DNA from: Diabrotica undecimpunctata
Taxonomy: Eukaryota > Arthropoda > Insecta > Coleoptera > Chrysomelidae
DNA: 64,000 bases
Assembly: GCF_040954645.1 (NCBI RefSeq)
Contig: NC_092803.1
Span: 83,085,417 to 83,149,416, forward strand
Reading direction: 5' to 3'
Below, one piece after another: positions 44,479 to 52,719 of this stretch. The first letter of the stretch is position 1, and the number at the start of each line of letters is the position of its first letter. Below the pieces are notes generated by a model. It saw only the letters and a list, made by a program, of their open reading frames with translations, was not told the DNA's origin and did not search any database. The position numbers were made by a program, and so were the translations under genes.

Positions 44479-45487
44479 ATGGATGACGTTACTGATCGCG
44501 AAGATCCGGAAAATAATTCCACTTTATCTCAGTTTGATGTTGCAACACCAGCAATAGATAACAATAACGAACCCTCCACTTCTACTGGCACTTTCACGAC
44601 CCCTGAAATAATTAGACCATCTTCCTCAACTGGATCGATTTCACATAATCAACAGCTACGACGAACACTAATAGAGGACAAAAACCAGCCTTCGACTTCT
44701 ACTGGTACCTTTACCACACCTCAAATAATTAGATCACATCTTGTAAATGGAGATACTTCACAAAATGATCAGCTACACCAAACATCAATGGAGCACAATA
44801 ACCAGCCTTTCACTTCTGCCACTTTTAGTAGCCCAGAAATGATCAGACCTCATCCTAAAACCGGGCCCAGGACTTCAAAAAAGGTTAGAAAGCGAGCAAC
44901 TACGAAAATTCTTACAGCATCAGAAAAACTTGCGCTTGAAACTGAAGATAGAGTTAAAGAAAAAAAAATTAGAAAAAGAGCAAAGTAAGAGAACTTAAAA
45001 AAATGACTAAACAAAACTTAAGGATTTGAGGGAATCTTCAAGTTCGGGGCGTAGTGACATTATGCTACCATCGTCAGAGTCTGAATATGATCCTAATGAT
45101 GAAATGCAAGTAGAGACAGATACTGAATGTGAATCAGAAGCAGAAGGTGGCGAGTTTGAATTGAGTGTGCAAGATTGGGTAATTGTAAGCTTTATCTCCG
45201 AAAGAAACTTAGTCCATCGTTACGTAAGACAGATAACGGGAAGAAAGAACGAGGATTTTAAAATCAAATTTGCCCAAAAAAGAGATGACAAAACCTTTAA
45301 GTGGCCAGAAAAAGAAGACATGGCCATGGGTGAAGTCGCTCGTAACCAAATTTTAAAACAGTTACCAAGCCCGACTTTTAGGAGCTACAGTAAGCGCATA
45401 TACTCGGTTCGCTATTCCCAGTCGGAACTGTCTAGTGAATTTAGTAATTATTTTTTTGCGAAGTTTATTTACTTTTTGACAGACTAA
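44479..45487 (+). pseudogene. pogo/Tigger transposase, C-terminal part
   Basis: Two frames continue after the deletion. The first (44479-44988) is a low-complexity tail with three imperfect repeats of NNEPSTSTGTFTTPEIIRP (44565-44625, 44684-44735, 44795-44850) and a basic end. The second (45026-45487) has an acidic stretch (SSESEYDPNDEMQVETDTEC) and then LSVQDWVIVSFISERNLVHR, YVRQITGRKNEDFKIKFAQK and FKWPEKEDMAMGEV. That matches the small C-terminal fold of many insect pogo-type transposases ('D-V-VKF--K----YVG-V------Y-V-FLRK---FVWP---D'). The frameshift lies at 44985-45025. The jockey LINE is inserted about 270 bp downstream. Confidence 0.75.
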
Positions 45488-45747
45488 AAGTGGCTGGAAA
45501 TTACTATACAAAGAAGCACACGTACTCATAGCCAATATTAATAGTAAACAAACTAAATAGTAAATAAAATAGAACTTTGCTAATTACCGACAATCAATAT
45601 TTATTTATCTGCACCATATAATAAATAGTTATGTTAAATTATAACAACTAAAATATATTTTTTAAATATATACTACTACCCAAAATTTAATGGGTTTAGT
45701 ATACACTTCCAGTATTTAGAATAATTCTTCTTTTTTTTTAAAGAAAG

Positions 45748-45759
45748 AAGTCTGCAATA
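45748..45759. repeat. Target-site duplication, left copy
   Basis: AAGTCTGCAATA, identical to 52156-52167. It flanks the jockey LINE at its 3' end. Confidence 0.92.
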
Positions 45760-46499
45760 CACACACACACACACACACACAATCACGCTAAGCGATCAAC
45801 CCAACCTCTAGGAACATGTGTATACCATACTAAGCATGGGATCCACATGTCCGAAGATCAAACCGGTCACACTTCGCTAGTCGAAGTGGTACCTATCTGA
45901 CCCCCAGGTTTTTCCACCACCCCTCCTCATCGTGTGACATACGTGAGGAGGCTTATGATCTTGAAAGTTACTAGAGTTGCCTTGGGTAATGAGACAACTC
46001 CCGTTTTTAATTATTGTGGTTATGCCACCTAACTGTAGGGGTAGCCACATCTAGGCTTTTCTCCCTAATTACTTTACTGATTCTATAGATTTTACTCTAA
46101 CTGCACTTCGGGACTTGAGTCCCTAAAACAAAAAAGAAAAAGTAGCGTGTGTGTTCCGTCCATGGAGTCGACAGCCTGAGCTGTCGACTTCATGTTCGGA
46201 AAGAGTGTGTGCTCGATCACCCAGCCGCCGATTTGGCAAAAATAAATTTTGTTCTCCTCGCCGGCTGGGTGTCCGATGTGGGTCCGGCCACTGAGCCCAT
46301 GTTTGCCGCACATGACCTCAGTGCTCGGGTGTCGCGAGAGGATCAGTAACACTCGATCCGCCTTAAGGGCCTATTCCGCATCAGCGGTATATAGAAGGCC
46401 TGAAGGGTTTTCTATATGGAGTAATTAAAGTGAATTTACGTTAAAACGTTTAAAGATTAAAATTGATTAAGAACTAACTGTATTTAAAAGAAAACAACC

Positions 46500-46530
<31 letters not shown>

Positions 46531-46807
46531 GTGGGGTCTTCCTTGGCGTTGGGACTTTAAAATGCCGGCACAATTCTTACCCTTTTATTTCATACATGCT
46601 AAATTGTGTGGGTGGGTTGGGGTGTGCATTGCAGGGTGTATACGGCCTCCACACACCCCGGTGTATAGTGTCCTTAACTAAGTGCCTTGGCACCTGTATC
46701 CTCTCGCCAGAGTCCTAAAAGAGAAGGATTTTTTTGGGTGGTTGTTTTCTGATGACTGCATTCTTTTTTTTTTTAGACGTCCTTGCGACCATCTCATTCT
46801 TCATTTA
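45760..46807 (-). other. Jockey LINE 3' UTR
   Basis: Downstream of the ORF2 stop on the minus strand: 277 nt, an A29 run (46502-46530), then ~720 nt ending in (TG)n (45759-45781). Near the 3' end are three simple hairpins: CCTCCTCA/TGAGGAGG (45922-45951), CACTTCG/CGAAGTG (45870-45888) and ACATGTG/CACATGT (45814-45850). A fourth is at 46166-46189 (AGTCGACAG/CTGTCGACT). Terminal hairpins plus a short tandem-repeat tail suggest RT recognition of structure, not of poly(A). Confidence 0.6.
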
Positions 46808-49507
46808 TTAGTTTGGGACCCTATATCCGGCTATTTGCTGTTTAGGTCTTCTGTGTACCGTCCTGGTGTTTGCGTTGTAGTTTGTCAGCTCTCTCAACAT
46901 GCTACTTGGGTGGTTATTTAGTCCATTGAAAAGTTCGTATGCCTTTTTGTCCATTGTGTGTAGGATCCTCGTTTGTCCTGAGTCTCTGTATAAATTTCTC
47001 AGAGGCACATATCTTGGCAGATTCAGTGCGTCTCTTATTATTTGATTTTGCGCTGTTTGTATTTTCTTCCTGTTAGTTTTACAGGTGTGTCCCCACGCAG
47101 CGGAGGCATACGAGAGGACTGGTAGGATAATGCTATTCGCCATCCTAATTTTGGTTTTGAACCTTAACTTGCTTCTTCTGCCAATTAGCGATGAGAGCTG
47201 ACTTTTCAGCGCTTTGGCTCTATACGTTTGCTGATTTATGTGCTGCGTAAATGTAAGCTTTTTATCGAGTAACACTCCTAGGTATTTGGCCTCATTTGTC
47301 CATTGTACTGGGGTGTTTCCAATTGTTAGTTCTTGATTCGGTACACTTTTTCTGTGACTAAACATTACAGCCTGTGTTTTATCTGGGTTTATGGCTATTT
47401 TCCATTTGATGCACCATCTTATGAATCTGTTGAGTGCTCTCTGCAGATGATTAGCTGCATGGTTTGGATTTCTCCAGCTAACAGCTATTGCCGTATCGTC
47501 AGCGTAAAGACTCAACAGGGATCCTGGTTCTTTTGGCGTGTCGGCCGTATAGATGGTGTACAAGTAAGGCGACAAAACAGCTCCCTGAGGCACACCTGCC
47601 TCCAGGGTTCCGACCTCGGACAGGGTTGCCCCCGTCCGAACTCTGAACCTTCTGTTGGCTAGGTATGATCCAAGGAGGCATGTCATCGCCTCGCTGTATC
47701 CCATGGTGTTCATTTTATAGATGAGTCCATCATGCCAGACCCTGTCAAATGCTTTACTGACGTCCAGGAATGCTGTTGCCGTGTACATTTTTTCGTTATA
47801 TCCTTTAGTTGTGAATTCTGTGAAACGTAGAACTTGTAGTTCACATGAATGTTCGCTTCTGAATCCAAATTGAGCTTCTGGTATGGTGCCTAGTGCTTCC
47901 GATTCTTCATTGAGTCTTTTTAGTATAACTCTTTCCGCTATCTTGCTTATTGATGATAATAAGCTGATAGGTCTATAATTTTGCGGAAAAGTGCCATCTT
48001 TCCCTGGTTTTTTGATCATAATTATATGTGCCTCCTTCCATCTGTCTGGGAAATATCTTAATTTGAGCATGTTGTTTACTATGTTCGTTATGTAGACAAT
48101 AGCTTTGTTGGGTAGGTTTTTGAGTGCCGTGTTTGTGATGTTGTCAGATCCTGGGGCTTTTTTGGCATTAGAGAGTTTGATTAGCTCTTTAATTTCGTCC
48201 GGAGATGTATGAGTTATTCCTATTCTACCCTTTCTTCTCTTTAATCTTCTAGCTGTTCTTTCTACCTCTTCTTCGAAGTCTATGTCTTCATTGGGATTTT
48301 CGTTGTTTCTGCATGCTCTTTCTAGTTCGTCCTTTAGAACTTCAGCTTTATCTCTCTCCGTATGAACAATCCCGTTTTCTCCGTGTAAGGGAGGTATGGG
48401 TTTCTTGTCCTGTCGGAGTATTTTCGATAGTTTCCAGAAGGCGGATTTGTTTGGGTCTAATTCTTGGATATAGTTGTCCCAGTTTTCGCTTCTATGTTCT
48501 CGTAGTTGTCTTTTAACTTCCCTGTCTAGCTCATTGGCAATCCTTTTATCTTCTAGAGTTCTAGTACGGTAGGCTCTTCTTCTTTTTCTATTTTTTTCCT
48601 TTATTAGGTTTTGTAGTTCGAGACTAATATCTCCGAATCTTCCTTGTTGTCTGGTAGTGTTTTCGATTTTTGAGCTGGCATCGATAGCATTATTTATGGT
48701 TGTTTCTAGTTTAGTTACACTGTCTTCTAGTTCTGTGATGTTGTTTATTGTTGGGATGTTACCGATGTTTTCGCTAAAAACCCTTCTGAAGTTTGACCAG
48801 TTTGTAATCTTCTTTTGGTGGGGCTGCAAATAGTTTAGTTCTATTGCACCCAGGGTCAGGACGATTAGATTGTGCGTTGAATCGCCTTCATTTAGAGATT
48901 GTATCTCGTGTTGTTGACCCACGTTGTGTAGGATTGCAATGTCTAGATGTGTTGGGAGTTGTCTGTGAAAACAGGTCGGTCCTGTTGGTCCGATCACGTA
49001 GGTGTTAGGTCTATTTTCGAGATGGCCGCAAAGTCGTCTCCCGTTGTTATTGGTTGCTCTGTCGAACCATAGGGGAGATCTCGCATTAAGGTCTCCTATA
49101 ATCACTGTGGGCTCTTCTGTATCGAGGATTAGGCTCAAGTCTTCATCGAATATCAAATCGTTAGGTCTGACATAAGCTGACACTATTTTTAGTGTTTCGT
49201 TGTTGGCCTTTAATCTGACTAGCGTGGCTTCCATTGTCACCAGTCCATCTGGTGTTGGTATGTGTTCATGTTCTAAGCCTTTTTTAACTAGTATGGCTGT
49301 TCCTCCTGATATCGCTCTATGGTCAGTTCTATAGATATCGTAGCCAGGAAATTTGGTTTTCTTCCTTTCCACTAATTTGGTTTCTTGAAGGGCTACGATA
49401 TCGAGCTCTAATCTGTTGATCATCTCATCCAAAAGGTTGAGTTTTTTGAAAATTCCACCGGAATTCCAGGACCCTATGCGTAGATCCTCCGTACGGTTCG
49501 CTAGCAT
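46808..49507 (-). CDS. Jockey ORF2: endonuclease-reverse transcriptase
   Basis: 899 aa, full length for the jockey clade. The APE-type endonuclease (1-220) has IGSWNSGG (N-terminal Asn), ALQETKL (Glu at 42), SAYVRP, IIGDLNARSPLW (138-147) and HLDIAIL. The last block reads STHNLIV, where most family members have SDH, so a catalytically important Asp is replaced by Thr. RT (450-760): KKAPGSDNIT, KKPGKDGTFPQNYRPISLLS, FGFRSEHSC, AFLDVSKAFDRVWHDGL (motif A), GVPQGAVLSPYLY (motif B), SLYADDTAIAV (motif C, 667-675), NPDKTQAVMFS, KYLGVLLDKKLTF. There is no RNase H. It nicks target DNA and primes cDNA synthesis in the nucleus. The start ATG overlaps the ORF1 stop. Confidence 0.92.
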   Translation of the reverse strand: MLANRTEDLRIGSWNSGGIFKKLNLLDEMINRLELDIVALQETKLVERKKTKFPGYDIYRTDHRAISGGTAILVKKGLEHEHIPTPDGLVTMEATLVRLKANNETLKIVSAYVRPNDLIFDEDLSLILDTEEPTVIIGDLNARSPLWFDRATNNNGRRLCGHLENRPNTYVIGPTGPTCFHRQLPTHLDIAILHNVGQQHEIQSLNEGDSTHNLIVLTLGAIELNYLQPHQKKITNWSNFRRVFSENIGNIPTINNITELEDSVTKLETTINNAIDASSKIENTTRQQGRFGDISLELQNLIKEKNRKRRRAYRTRTLEDKRIANELDREVKRQLREHRSENWDNYIQELDPNKSAFWKLSKILRQDKKPIPPLHGENGIVHTERDKAEVLKDELERACRNNENPNEDIDFEEEVERTARRLKRRKGRIGITHTSPDEIKELIKLSNAKKAPGSDNITNTALKNLPNKAIVYITNIVNNMLKLRYFPDRWKEAHIIMIKKPGKDGTFPQNYRPISLLSSISKIAERVILKRLNEESEALGTIPEAQFGFRSEHSCELQVLRFTEFTTKGYNEKMYTATAFLDVSKAFDRVWHDGLIYKMNTMGYSEAMTCLLGSYLANRRFRVRTGATLSEVGTLEAGVPQGAVLSPYLYTIYTADTPKEPGSLLSLYADDTAIAVSWRNPNHAANHLQRALNRFIRWCIKWKIAINPDKTQAVMFSHRKSVPNQELTIGNTPVQWTNEAKYLGVLLDKKLTFTQHINQQTYRAKALKSQLSSLIGRRSKLRFKTKIRMANSIILPVLSYASAAWGHTCKTNRKKIQTAQNQIIRDALNLPRYVPLRNLYRDSGQTRILHTMDKKAYELFNGLNNHPSSMLRELTNYNANTRTVHRRPKQQIAGYRVPN

Positions 49508-51633
49508 TGTCGGTGTATTTCTCCGAATGCAGTCATCATTTTAGTTGCACGGTCCATCATGGACATCATCTCCATCATCTTCTTATTGTACTCCGTATGA
49601 AATGAAGCAATAAGTGTGGCAGAATCATGCATGGTAGGAGCTGCTTCTTCTGTAGTTGTTTTGGCAGCTTGAGCATAGCTGAAGCCCGTTGTTGTTGTTG
49701 CTGGTGTGATCGGTTTGCTCGCCGGTTTTACGGGGGCAGGGATCTTCTTCTTAGGAGCTTTGGAGCATCCTCTGTAATTCGCTGTGTGTGCTTGGTCACA
49801 GTTAGCACATTTTGGGGCTGTTTCTTTGCTCTTTTCACAATCATTACTGAGATGGTTTCCTCCACACTTTACGCATCTGGAGATGCAGTGACAAGCCTTA
49901 GAACTGTGGTAGTAGCCCTGGCAGTTGAAACATTGTAGGGTGTCTTTTGTCATTTTGAGTTCGTCTTCGAAACGAACTCTCATGAAGCACAAATTTGTGA
50001 CTCCACGTATTTTTTGGATATCATCCTCTTTGAGGGTGATCAAGAAGAAAGGCAAGATCTGTTTTCCTTCTTTTTTAGAGTACATGTTGCTTACTCTAGT
50101 AACGTCGACATTTTTTTCCCTTAATTCGTTGAGAATTACATCTGTTTTTGTATTTGCAGATAGCCCTTTTAGTATGACCCTCTTCAGTTTTTCGTTGTCG
50201 ATTGGGTAGGCAATATACTCTACCTTTGGTGTGTACTCTTCGAGTATTTTGACTACTCCTAGGTAGTCTTCCCTTGATTTTGTATTTATTACTATTGTTC
50301 TACCAGATCTGGCGAACTTGTTGTCAGAAATAATACCTGCTTTTGCCGCTTTTTGCAGGATTGCTTGGTGTTCTGCGACCGTCTTTAAGATGATCGCAGG
50401 AGGTTTTGGTTTTCTTACGTTAACCTCAGCAGGTTTTTGAGGGGTTACGCTGTTTTCTTTTTCTACTTGGGTTTCTTTCGGAGACTCCAAGTTTTTGTGG
50501 GCTTTTTGCTCACTTCTTTTTTGCAGATCTTTCGCGGCTTTTGTGAGCGCTTCGTCATTTCTTTCTTGTATTTTTTGCGTTTGTTTTTCAACAACGCTTA
50601 TTGGTTTTTTTGGTTTTACTGTCTCACTACTGTTTACTGATTTCTCAGTAGCGGTGCCTTTTTTGTTTTTTTCCTTCTTTTGGACTTTTGTCCATCCTGC
50701 TTCTGATTTCTCTGGTTCTTTTCCTTCTGTTTTACGTTCTTTAGGCTTGGCTGCACCCCCAGATGTCGAGGGAGTGGCTTTCACCGTCTTGCATGGGGTT
50801 GTTTCTCGGGGCCTGTGGGTTTCCCACAAGGCCTGGTCTCTTTTCTTCTCGACTTCTATTAGCTTTTCGTTCCTTTCGGTCAGGGCCATTATGTGGCCGA
50901 CCAGTTTCTTGATCTCTTGGTCCTTCTCTTGATTCTCCTTCCTTAACTCAGTCATCTGAGTTAGGAGATCCTGGATTTGGGCCTGTGCCTGTTTTTCGCG
51001 CTGCCTGCTTTCTTTCTGGAGTTGTCTTATTTGTTCGGTCAATAAGTCGACCGATTTGTAAAGACCGCTTTCGTCTTTATCCTTAGTAGATTTTTTTGGC
51101 ACTTCTTCTTCGTCGGAGTGTTCCGCTGATGGCCTTTGTCGTTTATGTTTTTTGCCTACCTCCGGCTCGGCATCGTTGCTGGTGGAGATGATGTCCACTT
51201 TGGGGTCCTTCATTTCGATGAAGTCTAATGGGGGCGGGGCTTCTACGCTTGCTGCGTCAGTCTTGGCGTTCAGTTGTTCGTCCGTCTGAACGTTCAGGGC
51301 TTCGTCCGACTGGACGTTCAAGGATTCGTCCGACTGGACAGTTGATTCGGTGGCCGGGCTCAGCTCCTCGTCGGGGGTGACCTCCATGGTGGTAGAGACG
51401 CTATCGTCTGTATCCACCTCGCTGTGGTTTTCTTCCTCGTTTGGTACGAACGATTCATCATCGGAGGTATCTTCGATTAAATCGGAATCAGGGGATAATT
51501 TGGATGTAAAATTATTATAAAGCTTAATCGCTGAAGCGACCGTAGGGGTGAGTGACTCGGGATAGTCACCTTCTTCTTTTTCTTGTGATGTCACCTGCGT
51601 GACATCACTTTTTTGGGGGGGAATTTCACTCAT
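49501..51633 (-). CDS. Jockey ORF1: nucleic-acid-binding protein
   Basis: 710 aa from the ATG at 51633 (MSEIPPQKSDVTQ). The frame is open for 43 more codons upstream, but the later start gives the usual acidic N-terminus. The order is: acidic/Ser-rich region with tandem QSDESLNV-QSDEALNV-QTDEQLNA repeats, a Lys/Glu coiled-coil-like stretch (TEQIRQLQKESRQREKQ...EIKKLVGHIMALTERNEKL), a basic linker, an RRM/PRE-like fold (VEYIAYPIDNEKLKRVILKG...LPFFLITLKEDDIQ), then three zinc knuckles: CFNCQGYYHSSKAC, CVKCGGNHLSNDC and CANCDQAHTANYRGC. A Met-rich tail follows. It binds and chaperones element RNA. The stop TAG lies inside ATGCTAG with the ORF2 start. Confidence 0.9.
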   Translation of the reverse strand: MSEIPPQKSDVTQVTSQEKEEGDYPESLTPTVASAIKLYNNFTSKLSPDSDLIEDTSDDESFVPNEEENHSEVDTDDSVSTTMEVTPDEELSPATESTVQSDESLNVQSDEALNVQTDEQLNAKTDAASVEAPPPLDFIEMKDPKVDIISTSNDAEPEVGKKHKRQRPSAEHSDEEEVPKKSTKDKDESGLYKSVDLLTEQIRQLQKESRQREKQAQAQIQDLLTQMTELRKENQEKDQEIKKLVGHIMALTERNEKLIEVEKKRDQALWETHRPRETTPCKTVKATPSTSGGAAKPKERKTEGKEPEKSEAGWTKVQKKEKNKKGTATEKSVNSSETVKPKKPISVVEKQTQKIQERNDEALTKAAKDLQKRSEQKAHKNLESPKETQVEKENSVTPQKPAEVNVRKPKPPAIILKTVAEHQAILQKAAKAGIISDNKFARSGRTIVINTKSREDYLGVVKILEEYTPKVEYIAYPIDNEKLKRVILKGLSANTKTDVILNELREKNVDVTRVSNMYSKKEGKQILPFFLITLKEDDIQKIRGVTNLCFMRVRFEDELKMTKDTLQCFNCQGYYHSSKACHCISRCVKCGGNHLSNDCEKSKETAPKCANCDQAHTANYRGCSKAPKKKIPAPVKPASKPITPATTTTGFSYAQAAKTTTEEAAPTMHDSATLIASFHTEYNKKMMEMMSMMDRATKMMTAFGEIHRQC

Positions 51634-52099
51634 CTTGCCGTAAGGCAGTGAACATAAGTGTTCAAAAGAAAATAGGATTTTATTACACAGAAGACTCTGT
51701 TTTTTTCGTTCCGCCAAGCCGCTGCCTGACGGTTTTCCTGGGTGTCGTCCCAGCAACCTCACGGTAGTTCACTCCCTGATTTCTCAGGGAGGGATCCTCT
51801 TGAAGTTTCTCTCACCTCAGAGGCAGGGGCCGTTTCTGTCCGACTTAGAATACAAATTACTAAGCCTTACAGTGTCATCCCTGTCGACCCACTGAGATGA
51901 ACCCGAATTTTTCGTAAACACGAAGCTATCAAAAGCCTCCTACGAGGAGCCCATAAAGGCAACCCCTCGAGGTTTAACTTAGTGACAGCCTCGCATCCAC
52001 TCTTCACTTATTTGAGATACAAGTGCCTGTGTCACGCACGGTGTCTTACACACCGGGAGCTGAGAAGCTCCGTTGGCAACAGGTCAGTCGTCCTCACCT

Positions 52100-52155
52100 A
52101 AGCACACTGCACGTCCTTACCGTCCGACCACTAGAGCCAGACTACTGATACTGAT
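52100..52155 (-). promoter_or_regulatory. Putative internal promoter of jockey LINE
   Basis: The minus-strand 5' end is ATCAGTATCAGTAGTC (from 52155), with two TCAGTA initiator-like matches. GGACGTG (52116-52110) lies 31-37 nt downstream of the second A, and GGACGG lies 28 nt after the first. Jockey-type LINEs are known to use an initiator plus a downstream element (RGACGTG near +28). The exact start site is ambiguous. Confidence 0.5.
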
Positions 52156-52167
52156 AAGTCTGCAATA
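52156..52167. repeat. Target-site duplication, right copy
   Basis: AAGTCTGCAATA, identical to 45748-45759, at the 5' end of the jockey LINE. Confidence 0.92.
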
Positions 52168-52474
52168 GTAGCATACTTGAGCTATTAATACTGAGAAGTA
52201 GGAATTGTTGTGTTGTAGGTTTCCGACAATGAATCTGTCAAAATGTGCCCGAGCTAAGCGAATGGAGTTTAGGATGTTTGGTCTTTCCTAAATCACTGAG
52301 AATGTTCAATATTCAACAATAATTTTTTTTCGCTTTTATAACTTTTTGAATATAATTTTCTGCCAGAAAGTGTTTCTATTTTTAATAATATTATTTGTTA
52401 TATCATGACTGAGTAAAGCTAGTTTTCAGCATTAAATTTTTGGTTTTATTTTAATATTGTAAATCTGGAAAGGT

Positions 52475-52711
52475 ATAATCAAGTCACCCATACACAAGGA
52501 TCAAGTCTCCCGAAGTACGTGGAGACATGATTAGTTTTTCTCTATTACTAGATTCTACACAAACTTGTTATTTATTAGCAGTATATTTTTCGGGTGTATA
52601 ACACCCAAAACTTTGATAAATTTGTAATGTTCCGCTAAATTATCAAGGTTCTAGACGTTTATAAAAAAAGTTATCTGAAAAAATGTAACAGTGGGATCAA
52701 GTCTCCCTCTT
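52475..52711 (+). promoter_or_regulatory. Subterminal repeats of the pogo-like element
   Basis: GGATCAAGTCTCCC at 52498-52511, its inverted partner GGAGACATGATT at 52521-52532, a related ATAATCAAGTCACCC at 52475-52489, and GGGATCAAGTCTCCC at 52693-52707. Counterparts at the left end are GGGAGACTTGAT (43595-43606) and the back-to-back pair GGAGATATGATCCC / GGGATCAAATCTCCC (43620-43648). They are candidate transposase binding sites. Confidence 0.6.
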
Positions 52712-52719
52712 CTCCCCTA

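Larger units (their letters stand above)
45760..52155 (-). mobile_element. Jockey-clade LINE, structurally complete
   Basis: A 6.4 kb minus-strand non-LTR retrotransposon bounded by a perfect 12 bp target-site duplication. From its 5' end: a ~520 bp 5' UTR with promoter-like motif, ORF1 (51633-49501), ORF2 (49507-46808) overlapping by 7 nt, and a ~1.05 kb 3' UTR containing an internal A29 run, several hairpins and a terminal (TG)n. Both ORFs are open, and codon and base use is distinctly less AT-rich than the surroundings, so the copy is young. The assignment to jockey rests on three CCHC knuckles in ORF1, an APE-type endonuclease and RT without RNase H in ORF2. Confidence 0.88.
43593..52717 (+). 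mobile_element. pogo/Tigger-like transposon, split by a LINE
   Basis: The left end GGGGGAGACTTGATTC (43593) and right end (reverse complement GGGGAGAAGAGGGAGACTTG ATCC, 52717) are inverted. Each is preceded by TA (43591-43592; 52718-52719), the target duplication of pogo/Tc1/mariner elements. GGATCAAGTCTCCC motifs recur subterminally at both ends. A plus-strand transposase remnant with a CENP-B/psq-type HTH and DDE domain lies at 43689-45487. Subtracting the nested jockey LINE and one 12 bp duplicate leaves ~2.7 kb, a reasonable size for a Tigger-like element with an internal deletion. Confidence 0.75.

Noticed and set aside
46092..46352. Overlapping 62-86 codon frames on both strands
   Set aside because: They lie within the jockey 3' UTR, which is GC-richer and so opens frames by chance. 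No motif.
46682..50932. Several plus-strand frames of 60-145 codons
   Set aside because: Shadows of the well-supported jockey ORF1 and ORF2 on the minus strand.
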